Source: Enterobacteriaceae bacterium ESL0689 (GTDB lineage: Bacteria; Pseudomonadota; Gammaproteobacteria; Enterobacterales; Enterobacteriaceae). Taken from it: a DNA stretch of 64,000 bases. A program made the position numbers and the translations under genes. The stretch spans positions 1,922,001-1,986,000 of the forward strand of contig JAQTIF010000001.1 of the NCBI GenBank assembly GCA_029433525.1. The letters are read 5' to 3'. The notes beneath the pieces were generated by a model that saw nothing but the letters and a program-made list of their open reading frames with translations, made no database searches and had not been told where the DNA came from. How positions within the stretch are numbered: the first letter of the stretch is position 1; every line of letters starts with the position of its first letter. Shown in pieces: positions 19,624 through 30,050 of this stretch.

Positions 19624-21015
19624 ATGAGTCAAACTTCCCCCACGGAACCGGGTCATCATGCTGTGATCACTGACTGGCGACCGGAAGATCCCCAGTTCTG
19701 GCAACAGTACGGTCATCGTATTGCAAACCGTAATTTATGGATCTCGGTTCCCTGTCTGATGCTGGCGTTTTGTGTCTGGATCGTGTTTAGTGTGGTGACC
19801 GTCAATCTGAATAAGGTGGGTTTTCATTTTACCGCCGATCAGTTACTGACACTGACCGCACTGCCTGCACTGGCGGGCGGCATATTGCGCGTGCCGTATG
19901 CGTTTATGGTGCCGCTGTTTGGTGGTCGTCGCTGGACCGCGTTTAGCACCGGGATCATGATCATTCCCTGTCTGTGGCTCGGTTTCGCGGTGCAGGACAC
20001 GACAACCTCATACAGCACTTTTGTGATTATTTCGCTGCTGTGTGGCTTTGCCGGGGCTAACTTTGCTTCCAGTATGGCCAATATCAGTTTCTTCTTCCCG
20101 AAAAAAATGCAGGGGGGAGTGCTGGGAATTAATGGCGGCCTCGGTAATATGGGCGTCAGTGTCATGCAGCTCGTCGCACCGCTGGTGATTTCAGTGTCCA
20201 TTTTTGCCGTTTTCGGCGCGAGTGGCACGATGCAACCGAATGGCTCTGAGCTGTATCTGGAAAACGCCGCCTGGATTTGGATACCGTTTCTGCTGATCCT
20301 GACCCTCGCCGCCTGGTTCTTTATGAATGATCTGGCGACCTCGAAAGCCTCATTACGCGATCAGTTACCGGTACTGAAACGCGGGCATTTGTGGATCATG
20401 TCGCTGTTATATCTGGCCACATTTGGATCGTTTATCGGTTTTAGTTCCAGCTTTGCAATCCTGACAAAAGGTTTGTTCCCACAGGTCGAAGTGCTGCATT
20501 ACGCTTTTTTCGGCCCCTTTATCGGTGCGCTGGCGCGCTCAGTGGGCGGTACGATCTCTGATCGGCTGGGGGGGGTTCGTGTCACGCTGATCAATTTCGT
20601 GGTGATGGCGCTTTTCAGCGGCCTGTTATTCCTGACACTACCTGCAGAGGGCCAGAGTGGAAACTTTATGATCTATTTTGCCGTATTTATCGTTCTGTTT
20701 CTGACCTCCGGTCTGGGAAGTGCTTCTACCTTTCAGATGATCGCGGTTATTTTCCGTAAAATGACGGCTGATCGGGTTAAGGCGCAGGGTGGCAGTGACG
20801 AACAGGCGGCGCATGTTGCGACCACGGATACCGCCGCGGCATTAGGCTTTATTTCCGCGATTGGTGCCATTGGCGGCTTCCTGATCTCACAAGGATTTAG
20901 TTTTTCCGTCAAGCTGAGTGGCTCGCCGACCGATGCGATGAAAGTGTTTTTCATTTTCTATGTCATTTGCATCATCATCACCTGGGCGGTTTACGGGCGT
21001 AAATTCAACACCTGA
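19624..21015 (+). CDS. narK: Nitrate/nitrite antiporter NarK
   Basis: NarK is a major-facilitator transporter in the inner membrane. It brings nitrate in and moves nitrite out during nitrate respiration. The 463 residues equal the E. coli length and form twelve hydrophobic helices. Glycine-rich nitrate signature stretches are seen as GFAGANFASSMANISFFFPK and GGLGNMGVSVMQL, and in the second half as FGPFIGALARSVGGTISDRL. It is read divergently from narXL and upstream of narGHJI, as in E. coli, and ends at a good terminator. Confidence 0.96.
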   Translation: MSQTSPTEPGHHAVITDWRPEDPQFWQQYGHRIANRNLWISVPCLMLAFCVWIVFSVVTVNLNKVGFHFTADQLLTLTALPALAGGILRVPYAFMVPLFGGRRWTAFSTGIMIIPCLWLGFAVQDTTTSYSTFVIISLLCGFAGANFASSMANISFFFPKKMQGGVLGINGGLGNMGVSVMQLVAPLVISVSIFAVFGASGTMQPNGSELYLENAAWIWIPFLLILTLAAWFFMNDLATSKASLRDQLPVLKRGHLWIMSLLYLATFGSFIGFSSSFAILTKGLFPQVEVLHYAFFGPFIGALARSVGGTISDRLGGVRVTLINFVVMALFSGLLFLTLPAEGQSGNFMIYFAVFIVLFLTSGLGSASTFQMIAVIFRKMTADRVKAQGGSDEQAAHVATTDTAAALGFISAIGAIGGFLISQGFSFSVKLSGSPTDAMKVFFIFYVICIIITWAVYGRKFNT

Positions 21016-21039
21016 ATCGCCGTATCCAGTGAGCATCAT

Positions 21040-21065
21040 GGGCGCAAACATGGCGCCCTTTTTTC
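21040..21065 (+). terminator. Rho-independent terminator of narK
   Basis: GGGCGC, loop AAACATG, GCGCCC, followed by TTTTTTT; 25 bases after the narK stop. Confidence 0.85.
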
Positions 21066-21161
21066 TACCCCTTAATACCCTGATAAATAACAGATTGCTC
21101 TGTTAGCGACGATATTTTCATGTAATGCTTTAAAAAACAAAGTGATAGAAAAAAGTAGCTA

Positions 21162-21177
21162 TACTCCTTCAGGAGTA
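21162..21177 (+). promoter_or_regulatory. NarL/NarP 7-2-7 palindrome upstream of narG
   Basis: TACTCCT-TC-AGGAGTA is two heptamers of the NarL type (consensus TACYYMT) as an inverted repeat with two bases between, the preferred NarL/NarP layout. It lies about 93 bases before the predicted narG start point, close to the -89 NarL site known in E. coli. Confidence 0.78.
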
Positions 21178-21213
21178 GTGAGCAGGATACTGCAATTTAT
21201 AACTTATTCTGCA

Positions 21214-21227
21214 TTGATCATTATCAA
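21214..21227 (+). promoter_or_regulatory. FNR site of the narGHJI promoter
   Basis: TTGATCATTATCAA matches the FNR consensus exactly. TACCTT at 21250-21255 is a -10 candidate with the spacing of a class II promoter. The leader that follows (CAGCAATGTCGATTTAATCA) is nearly that of E. coli narG. Confidence 0.88.
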
Positions 21228-21320
21228 TTTTGCTTTGTTTTTATCGCGTTACCTTCACTGCCAGTTTCAGCAATGTCGATTTAATCAGAGAGCTATCAGG
21301 CTCCATACAGGAGAAAACCA

Positions 21321-24300
21321 ATGAGTCAATTCCTGGACCGGTTTCGTTACTTTAGACAGAAGGGCGAAGCCTTTGCCAATGGCTATGGTCAGCTTATTAA
21401 CACCAATCGTGACTGGGAGGAGGGATACCGTCAGCGCTGGCAGCATGACAAGGTGGTACGATCCACTCACGGTGTCAATTGTACTGGTTCCTGTAGCTGG
21501 CAGATTTTTGTAAAAAATGGCCTCGTCACCTGGGAGACACAACAGACTGATTATCCCCGCACTCGCCCGGATATGCCCAATCATGAGCCGCGTGGCTGCC
21601 CGCGGGGTGCCAGCTATTCGTGGTATCTTTACAGCGCAAACCGGCTGAAATATCCCTTAATGCGTAAACGGCTGATGAAGATGTGGCGGCAAGCAAAAGC
21701 GCAGCATCCTGATCCGGTTGTCGCCTGGGCATCGATTATCGAAGATGCCGAGCAGGCTAAAAGTTTCAAACAGGCGCGTGGTCATGGAGGGTTCGTGCGC
21801 TCCTCCTGGCAGGAGGTTAATGAGCTGATCGCGGCGGCAAATGTGTATACCGTGAAAACCTACGGCCCCGACCGGGTGGCCGGTTTTTCGCCGATCCCGG
21901 CGATGTCGATGGTCTCTTATGCCGCAGGTGCCCGTTACCTGTCACTGATTGGTGGCAATTGCCTGAGTTTTTATGACTGGTATTGTGATCTGCCACCCGC
22001 CTCCCCGCAGACCTGGGGGGAACAAACCGATGTGCCGGAATCAGCCGACTGGTATAACGCCAGTTATATTATCGCCTGGGGCTCCAACGTGCCGCAAACC
22101 CGCACCCCGGATGCACACTTCTTCACTGAGGTGCGCTATAAAGGAACGAAAACCGTCGCCATCACTCCTGACTACGCTGAAATCGCCAAATTATGTGATC
22201 TGTGGCTGGCACCCAAACAGGGTACTGACGCGGCGCTGGCGCTGGCAATGGGCCATGTGATCCTGCGTGAGTTCCATCTCGATAAACCGAGCCCCTATTT
22301 TACCGATTATGTGCGCCGCTATAGCGATATGCCAATGCTGGTCATGCTGGAGCCACGGGAGGGCTACTATGCCGCCGGTCGGATGCTGCGCGCCGCTGAT
22401 TTAACCGATGCCTGCGGCCAGCAACATAATCCAGAATGGAAAACGGTGGCTTTTGATCAGCAGGGCCATCTCACGGTGCCGAATGGTTCGATCGGCTTTC
22501 GCTGGGGTGATAAAGGCAAGTGGAATCTTGAGCAGCGCGACAGCCACAGCGGTGATGAGGTGACACTCTCCCTCAGTATGCTGGGTCAGCATGATGAGAT
22601 AGCGGATGTGGGCTTTCCCTATTTTGGCGGCGATGGCAGTGAATTTTTCAATAAAGTGACCTTACAAAATACCCTGGTGCACAAACTGCCGGTCAAACGG
22701 CTGATCCTGGCCGACGGGTCAACGGCGCTGGTTACCACGGTTTATGATCTGACGCTGGCCAATTACGGCCTTGATCGTGGCCTTGAGGACGAAAACTGCG
22801 CAACTTCTTATGATCAGGTCAAAGCCTACTCGCCCGCCTGGGCTGAGCAGGTCACTGGCGTTTCGCGCAGTCATATCATCCGTATCGCCCGCGAGTTTGC
22901 CGATAATGCTAATAAGACTCATGGCCGATCGATGATTATCCTCGGTGCCGGACTTAACCACTGGTATCACCTCGATATGAACTATCGTGGATTGATCAAT
23001 ATGTTGATCTTCTGCGGCTGTGTCGGACAGAGCGGTGGCGGCTGGGCGCACTATGTTGGCCAGGAGAAGTTGCGGCCACAAACCGGCTGGTTACCGCTGG
23101 CCTTTGCTCTTGACTGGCAACGGCCACCGCGCCATATGAACAGCACTTCGTGGTTCTATAATCACTCCAGTCAGTGGCGATACGAAACCGTGACCGCTCA
23201 GGAGCTGTTGTCCCCGCTGGCCGATCCCACACGCTACAGCGGTCATCTGATCGATTTTAATGTGCGTGCAGAACGGATGGGCTGGCTGCCCTCTGCGCCA
23301 CAGCTTGGCACCAATCCACTGACCATCGCCGCGCAAGCGGAAAAAGCCGGCATGACCGCAGTCGAATATACGGTGAAATCGCTGAAGGAAGGCACGCTGC
23401 GTTTTGCCGCAGAACAACCGGAAAATGGCAAAAACCATCCGCGTAATCTGTTTATCTGGCGTTCAAATCTGCTGGGTTCTTCCGCGAAAGGCCATGAGTA
23501 TATGCTGAAGTATCTGCTGGGTACGGAGCATGGTATTCAGGGCCAAGATCTGGGTCAGCAGGGGGGCGTTAAGCCAGAAGAGATGGAGTGGCACCCGCAG
23601 GGGCTGGAAGGCAAACTGGATCTGGTGGTGACGCTGGATTTCCGTCTGTCGAGTACCTGTCTGTACTCTGACATTGTGCTGCCCACCGCCACCTGGTATG
23701 AAAAAGATGATATGAATACTTCGGATATGCATCCGTTTATTCATCCGCTCTCAGCGGCTGTGGATCCGGCGTGGGAGTCAAAAAGTGACTGGGAGATTTA
23801 TAAAGAGATCGCCAGAACCTTTTCACAACTCTGCGTCGGTCATCTGGGTAAAGAGACCGATGTGGTGACCCTGCCGATTCAGCACGACTCTGCTGCGGAG
23901 CTGGCGCAACCACTGGGGGTGCTGGACTGGAAGAAGGGCGAGTGTGAGTTGATTCCTGGCAAAACGGCGCCCCATATTATGACCGTGGAACGGGACTATC
24001 CGGCGACTTATGAACGCTTCACTTCGGTTGGCCCGTTGATGGAGAAAGTCGGCAACGGTGGTAAAGGCATTGCCTGGAATACAGAAAGTGAAATCGATTT
24101 TCTGCGTCAGCTTAACCGCTGCAAAATGGAAGGGCCCGCCAAAGGTCAGCCGATGCTCAGCACGGCGATTGATGCCGCAGAAATGATCCTGACGCTGGCA
24201 CCAGAGACCAACGGTCAGGTGGCGGTGAAAGCCTGGGCGGCGCTCAGTCAGATTACCGGTCGTGATCTGACCCATCTGGCGATCCATAAAGAAGATGAAA

Positions 24301-25064
24301 AAATCCGCTTTCGCGATATTCAGGCACAACCGCGCAAGATTATCTCCAGCCCTATCTGGTCGGGTCTTGAAGATGAGCATGTTTCTTATAACGCCGGTTA
24401 TACCAATGTGCATGAGTTGATCCCCTGGCGTACCCTCTCTGGCCGCCAGTCGCTGTACCAGGATCATCAGTGGATGCGGGACTTCGGGGAAAGCCTGCTG
24501 GTTTACCGTCCACCGATCGATACCCGTTCGGTGCAGGCGGTGATGGGTAAAAAGCCGAATGGTCATCCGGAAAAAGCGCTGAATTTCCTTACTCCTCATC
24601 AGAAGTGGGGTATCCATTCGACCTATAGCGATAATCTGTTAATGCTGACCCTGGGTCGCGGTGGCCCGGTGGTCTGGTTAAGTGAAGCCGATGCGCAGGA
24701 ACTCGGCATTGCCGATAATGACTGGATTGAAGTGTTTAACAGTAACGGTGCGCTGACTGCGCGTGCAGTGGTCAGTCAGCGGGTGCCAGCCGGGATGACG
24801 ATGATGTATCACGCACAGGAGCGAATTATGAATTTGCCTGGCTCGGAAATTACCGGTCAACGTGGTGGTATTCATAATTCCGTTACCCGTATTACCCCCA
24901 AACCGACCCATATGATTGGCGGCTATGCGCATCTGGCCTATAGCTTTAACTATTACGGAACCGTGGGCTCGAACCGTGATGAGTTCGTTGTAGTTCGTAA
25001 GATGAAGAATATTAACTGGTTAGATAATGAAGGTCGTGACCAGGTACAGGAGAGCGTAAAATGA
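21321..25064 (+). CDS. narG: Respiratory nitrate reductase A, alpha subunit
   Basis: NarG is the molybdenum bis-MGD catalytic subunit that reduces nitrate to nitrite on the cytoplasmic face of the inner membrane. The 1247 residues equal the E. coli length. The N-terminal region carries the FS0 cluster ligands in STHGVNCTGSCSW with a downstream Cys in NHEPRGCPRGASYSW. The active-site region is around LSLIGGNCLSFYDWYCDLPP. The C-terminal MGD-binding segment includes PKPTHMIGGYAHLAYSFNYY. It overlaps narH by four bases (ATGA), so the operon is translationally coupled. Confidence 0.98.
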   Translation: MSQFLDRFRYFRQKGEAFANGYGQLINTNRDWEEGYRQRWQHDKVVRSTHGVNCTGSCSWQIFVKNGLVTWETQQTDYPRTRPDMPNHEPRGCPRGASYSWYLYSANRLKYPLMRKRLMKMWRQAKAQHPDPVVAWASIIEDAEQAKSFKQARGHGGFVRSSWQEVNELIAAANVYTVKTYGPDRVAGFSPIPAMSMVSYAAGARYLSLIGGNCLSFYDWYCDLPPASPQTWGEQTDVPESADWYNASYIIAWGSNVPQTRTPDAHFFTEVRYKGTKTVAITPDYAEIAKLCDLWLAPKQGTDAALALAMGHVILREFHLDKPSPYFTDYVRRYSDMPMLVMLEPREGYYAAGRMLRAADLTDACGQQHNPEWKTVAFDQQGHLTVPNGSIGFRWGDKGKWNLEQRDSHSGDEVTLSLSMLGQHDEIADVGFPYFGGDGSEFFNKVTLQNTLVHKLPVKRLILADGSTALVTTVYDLTLANYGLDRGLEDENCATSYDQVKAYSPAWAEQVTGVSRSHIIRIAREFADNANKTHGRSMIILGAGLNHWYHLDMNYRGLINMLIFCGCVGQSGGGWAHYVGQEKLRPQTGWLPLAFALDWQRPPRHMNSTSWFYNHSSQWRYETVTAQELLSPLADPTRYSGHLIDFNVRAERMGWLPSAPQLGTNPLTIAAQAEKAGMTAVEYTVKSLKEGTLRFAAEQPENGKNHPRNLFIWRSNLLGSSAKGHEYMLKYLLGTEHGIQGQDLGQQGGVKPEEMEWHPQGLEGKLDLVVTLDFRLSSTCLYSDIVLPTATWYEKDDMNTSDMHPFIHPLSAAVDPAWESKSDWEIYKEIARTFSQLCVGHLGKETDVVTLPIQHDSAAELAQPLGVLDWKKGECELIPGKTAPHIMTVERDYPATYERFTSVGPLMEKVGNGGKGIAWNTESEIDFLRQLNRCKMEGPAKGQPMLSTAIDAAEMILTLAPETNGQVAVKAWAALSQITGRDLTHLAIHKEDEKIRFRDIQAQPRKIISSPIWSGLEDEHVSYNAGYTNVHELIPWRTLSGRQSLYQDHQWMRDFGESLLVYRPPIDTRSVQAVMGKKPNGHPEKALNFLTPHQKWGIHSTYSDNLLMLTLGRGGPVVWLSEADAQELGIADNDWIEVFNSNGALTARAVVSQRVPAGMTMMYHAQERIMNLPGSEITGQRGGIHNSVTRITPKPTHMIGGYAHLAYSFNYYGTVGSNRDEFVVVRKMKNINWLDNEGRDQVQESVK

Positions 25065-26599
25065 AAATTCGTTCACAAGTGGGCATGGTGCTGAATCTTG
25101 ATAAATGCATTGGTTGCCACACCTGTTCTGTTACCTGTAAAAATGTCTGGACCAGCCGCGAAGGGACAGAGTACGCCTGGTTTAATAATGTAGAAACCAA
25201 GCCGGGTGTCGGTTTTCCCCATGACTGGGAAAACCAGCAGAAATGGAAAGGGGGCTGGATTCGTAAAATCAATGGTCGCTTGCAGCCACGGATGGGCAAC
25301 CGGGTTACGCTGTTAGGCAAAATTTTTGCTAACCCTGATTTGCCGGGGATGGATGATTACTATGAGCCGTTTGATTACGACTATCAGCATCTGCATGTGG
25401 CGCCAGAAGGTCAATATCAGCCTGTGGCCCGTCCCCGTTCGCGGATCACCGGGCAACGGATGGATAAAATTACCCACGGCCCAAACTGGGAAGATGATCT
25501 AGGCGGAGAGTTCGCCAGCCTGGCGAAAGATAGCAACTTCGCCCATGTCCAGAAAGCGATGTACAGTCAGTTCGAAAATACTTTCATGATGTACCTGCCG
25601 CGTTTGTGTGAACACTGCCTCAATCCGGCGTGTGTTGCCACTTGTCCGAGTGGCGCTATCTACAAGCGTGAGGAAGATGGCATTGTGCTGATCGATCAGG
25701 ATAAATGTCGTGGCTGGCGGATGTGTATTACCGGCTGTCCTTATAAAAAGATCTATTTCAACTGGAAGAGCGGTAAGTCAGAAAAATGTATTTTCTGCTA
25801 TCCACGTATTGAGTCCGGAATGCCAACGGTATGTTCTGAAACCTGCGTGGGGCGTATTCGCTATCTCGGTGTGCTGCTGTATGACGCCGATGCGATTGAG
25901 CAGGCGGCCAGTAGTGAAAATAAAAAGGATTTATATCAGCGCCAACTGGCGATATTCCTCGATCCGCATGATCCACAGGTGATGGCAGAAGCGCTCAAAC
26001 AGGGGATACCGCAGGGGGTGATTAGCGCCGCGCAGCAGTCGCCGGTTTATAAAATGGCGGTGGAGTGGAAGCTGGCGCTGCCGCTGCATCCTGAGTATCG
26101 CACACTGCCGATGGTCTGGTATGTGCCGCCGCTGTCACCGATCCAGTCGGCCGCGGATGCCGGGGAACTGGGCAGTAACGGTATTCTGCCGGATGTCGAA
26201 AGTTTGCGTATTCCGCTCCAGTATCTGGCGAACTTATTAACCGCTGGCGATACCCAACCGGTGCTGCTGGCGTTAAAAAGGATGCTGGCAATGCGTCATT
26301 TTAAACGAGCCGAAACCGTGGACGGGGTGGTGGATACCCGTGCGCTGGAAGAAGCCGGACTGAGCGAAGCGCAGGCTCAGGAGATGTACCGGTATCTGGC
26401 GATAGCCAACTACGAAGATCGGTTTGTGGTGCCGGGTGATCATCGTGAACTGGCACGCAATGCGTTCCCGGAACAGGGGGGCTGTGGTTTTACGTTTGGT
26501 GATGGCTGTCATGGTTCCGATACGACTTTCAATCTTTTCAATAGCCGACGTATTGATGCCATTGACGTCACCAGCAAAACCGAGGAGACACAGTCATGA
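25061..26599 (+). CDS. narH: Respiratory nitrate reductase A, beta subunit
   Basis: NarH is the electron-transfer subunit that links NarI haem to NarG through three 4Fe-4S clusters and one 3Fe-4S cluster. The 512 residues match E. coli. The Cys groups are CIGCHTCSVTCKNVW near the start, CEHCLNPACVATCPSGAIYK, CRGWRMCITGCPYKK (the Trp replaces a Cys and marks the 3Fe-4S cluster) and CIFCYPRIESGMPTVCSETC. The last group is written here as its 20-residue core. All ligands appear intact. Confidence 0.98.
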   Translation: MKIRSQVGMVLNLDKCIGCHTCSVTCKNVWTSREGTEYAWFNNVETKPGVGFPHDWENQQKWKGGWIRKINGRLQPRMGNRVTLLGKIFANPDLPGMDDYYEPFDYDYQHLHVAPEGQYQPVARPRSRITGQRMDKITHGPNWEDDLGGEFASLAKDSNFAHVQKAMYSQFENTFMMYLPRLCEHCLNPACVATCPSGAIYKREEDGIVLIDQDKCRGWRMCITGCPYKKIYFNWKSGKSEKCIFCYPRIESGMPTVCSETCVGRIRYLGVLLYDADAIEQAASSENKKDLYQRQLAIFLDPHDPQVMAEALKQGIPQGVISAAQQSPVYKMAVEWKLALPLHPEYRTLPMVWYVPPLSPIQSAADAGELGSNGILPDVESLRIPLQYLANLLTAGDTQPVLLALKRMLAMRHFKRAETVDGVVDTRALEEAGLSEAQAQEMYRYLAIANYEDRFVVPGDHRELARNAFPEQGGCGFTFGDGCHGSDTTFNLFNSRRIDAIDVTSKTEETQS

Positions 26600-27306
26600 T
26601 CGAACTTATCATTGTTTCTCGTCTGCTTGAGTATCCTGATGCCGGTTTATGGCAGCATCAGCAGGAGATCGCCGAGGCCATCGCTTCGGGTGAAACGTTC
26701 AGCCACGAGGATGCCCGGCGGCTGGATGCTTTTTTGCATCAGTTGACGGGCGAGGATCTGTTAGATGCGCAGGCCGCTTACAGTGAACTGTTTGATCGGG
26801 GACGGGCGACCTCACTGCTGCTGTTTGAGCATGTCCACGGCGAGTCCCGTGATCGGGGTCAGGCGATGGTAGATCTGCTGGCGCAATATGAACGTCATGG
26901 CCTGATCCTCGATAGTCGCGAGTTACCTGACCATTTACCGTTGTATCTGGAGTATCTGGCTCAGTTACCGCAAGAGGAGGCCTTGCGCGGATTACGGGAT
27001 GTCGCGCCGATCCTGGCGCTACTCCATGCCCGTCTGCAACAGCGTGATAGCCGCTATGCTCTGTTATTTGAGCTGTTGCTGAATCTGGGACAAACAGCGG
27101 TGGATAGCCAGAAAGTGGCGGAAAAAATCAGCACCGAGGCCCGCGATGATACGCCGCAAGCACTGGATGCGGTATGGGAAGAGGAGCAGGTGAAATTCTT
27201 TGCCGATAAAGGGTGTGATTCGTCTGCTATGGCGGCTCATCAGCGGCGTTTTGCCGGGGCGGTAGCTCCGCAATATCTGGATATCTCTGCTGGAGGGCAA
27301 CCATAA
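26596..27306 (+). CDS. narJ: Nitrate reductase molybdenum cofactor assembly chaperone
   Basis: NarJ is a cytoplasmic chaperone of the TorD/NarJ family. It binds apo-NarG, guides Mo-cofactor insertion and holds the enzyme back until it is complete; it is not part of the final enzyme. The protein is 236 residues, all-helical in appearance, with the family stretch [20 protein letters not shown] near residue 75 and [14 protein letters not shown] near 115. It overlaps narH by four bases at its start and narI by one base at its end. Confidence 0.96.
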   Translation: MIELIIVSRLLEYPDAGLWQHQQEIAEAIASGETFSHEDARRLDAFLHQLTGEDLLDAQAAYSELFDRGRATSLLLFEHVHGESRDRGQAMVDLLAQYERHGLILDSRELPDHLPLYLEYLAQLPQEEALRGLRDVAPILALLHARLQQRDSRYALLFELLLNLGQTAVDSQKVAEKISTEARDDTPQALDAVWEEEQVKFFADKGCDSSAMAAHQRRFAGAVAPQYLDISAGGQP

Positions 27307-27983
27307 TGCATTTCCTCAATATGTTCTTCTTTGACATTTATCCCTATATTGCGGGATCGGTGTTTTTAATCGCCAGCTGGCTGCGTTATGACTATGGCCA
27401 ATACACCTGGCGGGCAGGTTCCAGTCAGATGCTGGATAAAAAAGGGATGCATCTGGCATCCAATCTGTTTCACGTCGGTATCCTTGGCATTTTTGTCGGG
27501 CATTTTTTCGGCATGTTAACGCCACACTGGATGTATGAAGCGTTCCTGCCGGTGGCGGTGAAACAAAAAATGGCGATGCTGGGTGGCGGAGTCTGTGGCG
27601 TGATGACGCTGGTGGGCGGGGCGCTATTGCTGAAACGTCGCCTGTTGAATCCCCGGATACGGGCCACCACGACAGGCGCCGATATCCTGATCCTGATATT
27701 GCTGGTGGTGCAGTGCGTGCTGGGATTACTCACTATTCCGGTCTCTGCCCATCATAGGGATGGCAGCGAAATGATGAAACTGGTTGCCTGGGCGCAAGCG
27801 GTGGTGACTTTCCACGGCAATGCTGCCGGGCATCTGGAGGGGGTTGCATTTATCTTCCGGCTGCATCTGGTGCTGGGGATGACGTTATTCCTGTTATTCC
27901 CGTTCTCCCGGCTGGTACACATCTGGAGTGCGCCGGTGGGGTATCTGAGTCGGCAATATCAGATTGTCCGCGCCCGTCGCTGA
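27306..27983 (+). CDS. narI: Respiratory nitrate reductase A, gamma subunit (cytochrome b)
   Basis: NarI is the membrane subunit that oxidises quinol and passes electrons through two b haems to NarH. The 225 residues equal E. coli and form five transmembrane helices. Axial His ligands are expected in [18 protein letters not shown] and, in the last part, in [13 protein letters not shown] and [20 protein letters not shown]; all these His residues are present. It ends the narGHJI operon. The region after it (27984-28143) shows only a short GCTGAAG/CTTCAGC stem at 28019-28035. Confidence 0.97.
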   Translation: MHFLNMFFFDIYPYIAGSVFLIASWLRYDYGQYTWRAGSSQMLDKKGMHLASNLFHVGILGIFVGHFFGMLTPHWMYEAFLPVAVKQKMAMLGGGVCGVMTLVGGALLLKRRLLNPRIRATTTGADILILILLVVQCVLGLLTIPVSAHHRDGSEMMKLVAWAQAVVTFHGNAAGHLEGVAFIFRLHLVLGMTLFLLFPFSRLVHIWSAPVGYLSRQYQIVRARR

Positions 27984-28143
27984 CAGGGCGCTTCATTATC
28001 TGCCTGATGCCGCGTTGTGCTGAAGTGTCTTCAGCCATTTAGCGGCAAAAACAGTACGGGTATGGCAAGCGTGATCACTGGATTAGGTCATTTATTCCAT
28101 CAGATCGATGCCATGCCCGCTTAATATGGTTGTTATGCGCTTC

Positions 28144-28268
28144 TTAGAGCCTATCTTACTTGCTATTTTGGCCCTGGGCCATGCTCGAAAACATGTACGC
28201 TGCGGTTTCTGCGCGCTGTCCGTGTCCAAACTGGCTGCGCCAATAACGCCTGGTGGGATAGACTCTTA
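28144..28268 (+). repeat. 150-bp intergenic element, internally deleted copy (125 bp)
   Basis: It begins TTAGAGCCTATC and ends GGTGGGATAGACTCTTA. The core GTACGCTGCGGTTTCTGCGC, GCTGTCCGTGTCC and AACTGGCTGCGCCAATAACG is identical to other copies. About 13 bases of the left arm and about 10 near ATCCTCACGTACTC are missing. Confidence 0.8.
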
Positions 28269-28383
28269 ATAAATAAACAGCCGGGCAACATCGCGGGAGG
28301 GCTTGCCATTCAGTGCTGTTCGTTGTGAGCGTTCGCGGGAATATAACAGGATATGAAGGGTATTTTAGATAAATAAAAAGTGA

Positions 28384-28468
<85 letters not shown>

Positions 28469-28615
28469 ACAGGCGCTAAGCCGCTTTCTCCTCAGAAAGC
28501 GCGCGCATTATATCAGATAACAGCTTTCTGTAAAGCGTTGAGCGGGTAAAAGTCAGTTGATTGCCCGAATTTTACCCATTCAGCGCCAGAATGATCCGGC
28601 CTGTTATGCCAATGA

Positions 28616-29458
28616 TTAAAGAATAATCGTCCGATTGCCGTAGACGAATACACGTTGCGCTAAAACCTGATATAACGCCTGGCTCAGAACATTTTTCTCT
28701 ACATCACGCCCTGCACGCATCATATCTTCAGCGGTATAGGTGTGATCGATGTGAATCACATCCTGCATAATAATCGGACCTTCATCGAGGTTATTATTAA
28801 CGTAGTGGGCGGTAGCACCGATAAGTTTTACACCGCGCTCATAAGCCTGGTGATAAGGCCGCGCACCGACAAAAGCGGGCAGAAATGAGTGATGGATATT
28901 AATAATTTGTTGTGGGAAGCGGGAAACAAACTCTGGCGTCAGAACACGCATGTATTTGGCCAGAACCACATAGTCGGGAGTATAAGAATCAATCGCATCA
29001 CCCATTTGCTGGTCATGCTCTTCGCGCGTTAACCCTTCATGACTGATCAGGCGGAAGGGAATATCAAAACGCTCAACCAGCGCACGTAGGGTATCGTGGT
29101 TGCCAATAACCGCAGCAATTTCAACATCCAGGCCACCGTAGCTGGCTTTCATTAATAGATCACCGAGACAGTGAGCCTCTTTTGTTACCAGAATTACGAT
29201 ACGGCGGCGATCAGCCGGTACCAGCTCACGGATAGAGCTTTGCGGGAGAGCACTATCAAGATCAGCCAGCAGCACCGCATCATTGAAAATCCCCTCTAAC
29301 TCAGTACGCATAAAAAAGCGCCCGGTACGATGATCAACAAATTCGTTGTTTTGTATAATATTGAGTTCGTGTTTGTAACAAATATTGGTGATACGCGCGA
29401 TGAGTCCTTTTTGGTCGGGGCAAATCGTGCGTAGTATTTTTCGTTGTGATAAGTGCAT
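28616..29458 (-). CDS. purU: Formyltetrahydrofolate deformylase
   Basis: PurU hydrolyses 10-formyl-tetrahydrofolate to formate and tetrahydrofolate. This supplies formate for PurT and balances one-carbon pools. The 280 residues match E. coli. An N-terminal ACT domain (LRTICPDQKGLIARITNICY) senses glycine and methionine in the E. coli enzyme. The C-terminal formyl-transferase-like domain contains INIHHSFLPAFVGARPYHQA and GATAHYVNNNLDEGPIIMQD with the catalytic Asn, His and Asp region. It is a cytosolic enzyme, read away from tRNA-Tyr's upstream side in the same direction. Confidence 0.96.
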   Translation of the reverse strand: MHLSQRKILRTICPDQKGLIARITNICYKHELNIIQNNEFVDHRTGRFFMRTELEGIFNDAVLLADLDSALPQSSIRELVPADRRRIVILVTKEAHCLGDLLMKASYGGLDVEIAAVIGNHDTLRALVERFDIPFRLISHEGLTREEHDQQMGDAIDSYTPDYVVLAKYMRVLTPEFVSRFPQQIINIHHSFLPAFVGARPYHQAYERGVKLIGATAHYVNNNLDEGPIIMQDVIHIDHTYTAEDMMRAGRDVEKNVLSQALYQVLAQRVFVYGNRTIIL

Positions 29459-29500
29459 CGCGAGGAAAATCCTTTCTTTTTTTCTATGGCTGGTACCCTG

Positions 29501-29959
29501 TTACTGGTCGCAGCATTTTTTGAATTTTTTACCTGAACCACATGGACAAGGCGCATTACGACAGAGTGACGGCCGACTGCCCGCGATATAGTACCATTGT
29601 CCGTTTTCCTTTAAGAATCGTGACCGCTCAATAATAACCCCAGGGTGTTTATCATCGATAAAACGTGCGATGAAACTGACAAAGCCTTCATCAGGGGTGC
29701 GACCTTTTTCGATGGCAAAAACAGTCAAACCCTGCCAGTGCGTGGTGGTGAACCCTTTTTCTAAGTCAGCGTGAAATTGTTGTGCCTGACAGCTGGGATG
29801 CCAGGTGCTGATGAGATAATCGGCGTTTTTCATCACGAAAGCGCTGTATCGGGAACGCATCAGTTTTGCGGGATCGGGTGCCAGTAATCTGCCACTCAGA
29901 TATTGCTGACAACATGCGTTATACTCCAGGGCACTACCGCAAGGGCATAATAGTGACAT
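29501..29959 (-). CDS. ychJ: YchJ family protein with two SEC-C motifs
   Basis: This 152-residue protein has a zinc-binding SEC-C motif at each end: [13 protein letters not shown] at residues 5-17 and [13 protein letters not shown] near 137-149. The central NTF2-like region ([20 protein letters not shown]) is typical of the UPF0225 family. The biochemical role is unknown. It lies 42 bases upstream of purU. In E. coli the next gene is rssA; here the interval to rssB (29960-30341) holds only a repeat element. Confidence 0.94.
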   Translation of the reverse strand: MSLLCPCGSALEYNACCQQYLSGRLLAPDPAKLMRSRYSAFVMKNADYLISTWHPSCQAQQFHADLEKGFTTTHWQGLTVFAIEKGRTPDEGFVSFIARFIDDKHPGVIIERSRFLKENGQWYYIAGSRPSLCRNAPCPCGSGKKFKKCCDQ

Positions 29960-30050
29960 TGGGTCTCCACGGGGAATCTTCCGGCCTGTTGCGCGATGTT
30001 AACAGAGTTGCTGAAGTTGTGCCTATATGCATAGCAGAAAATATATATCC

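Noticed and set aside
23823-24617. Long open frame (264 codons) on the minus strand inside narG
   Set aside because: It lies wholly antisense to a highly conserved enzyme gene, has no ribosome site and its product looks like a codon shadow (His/Arg-rich).
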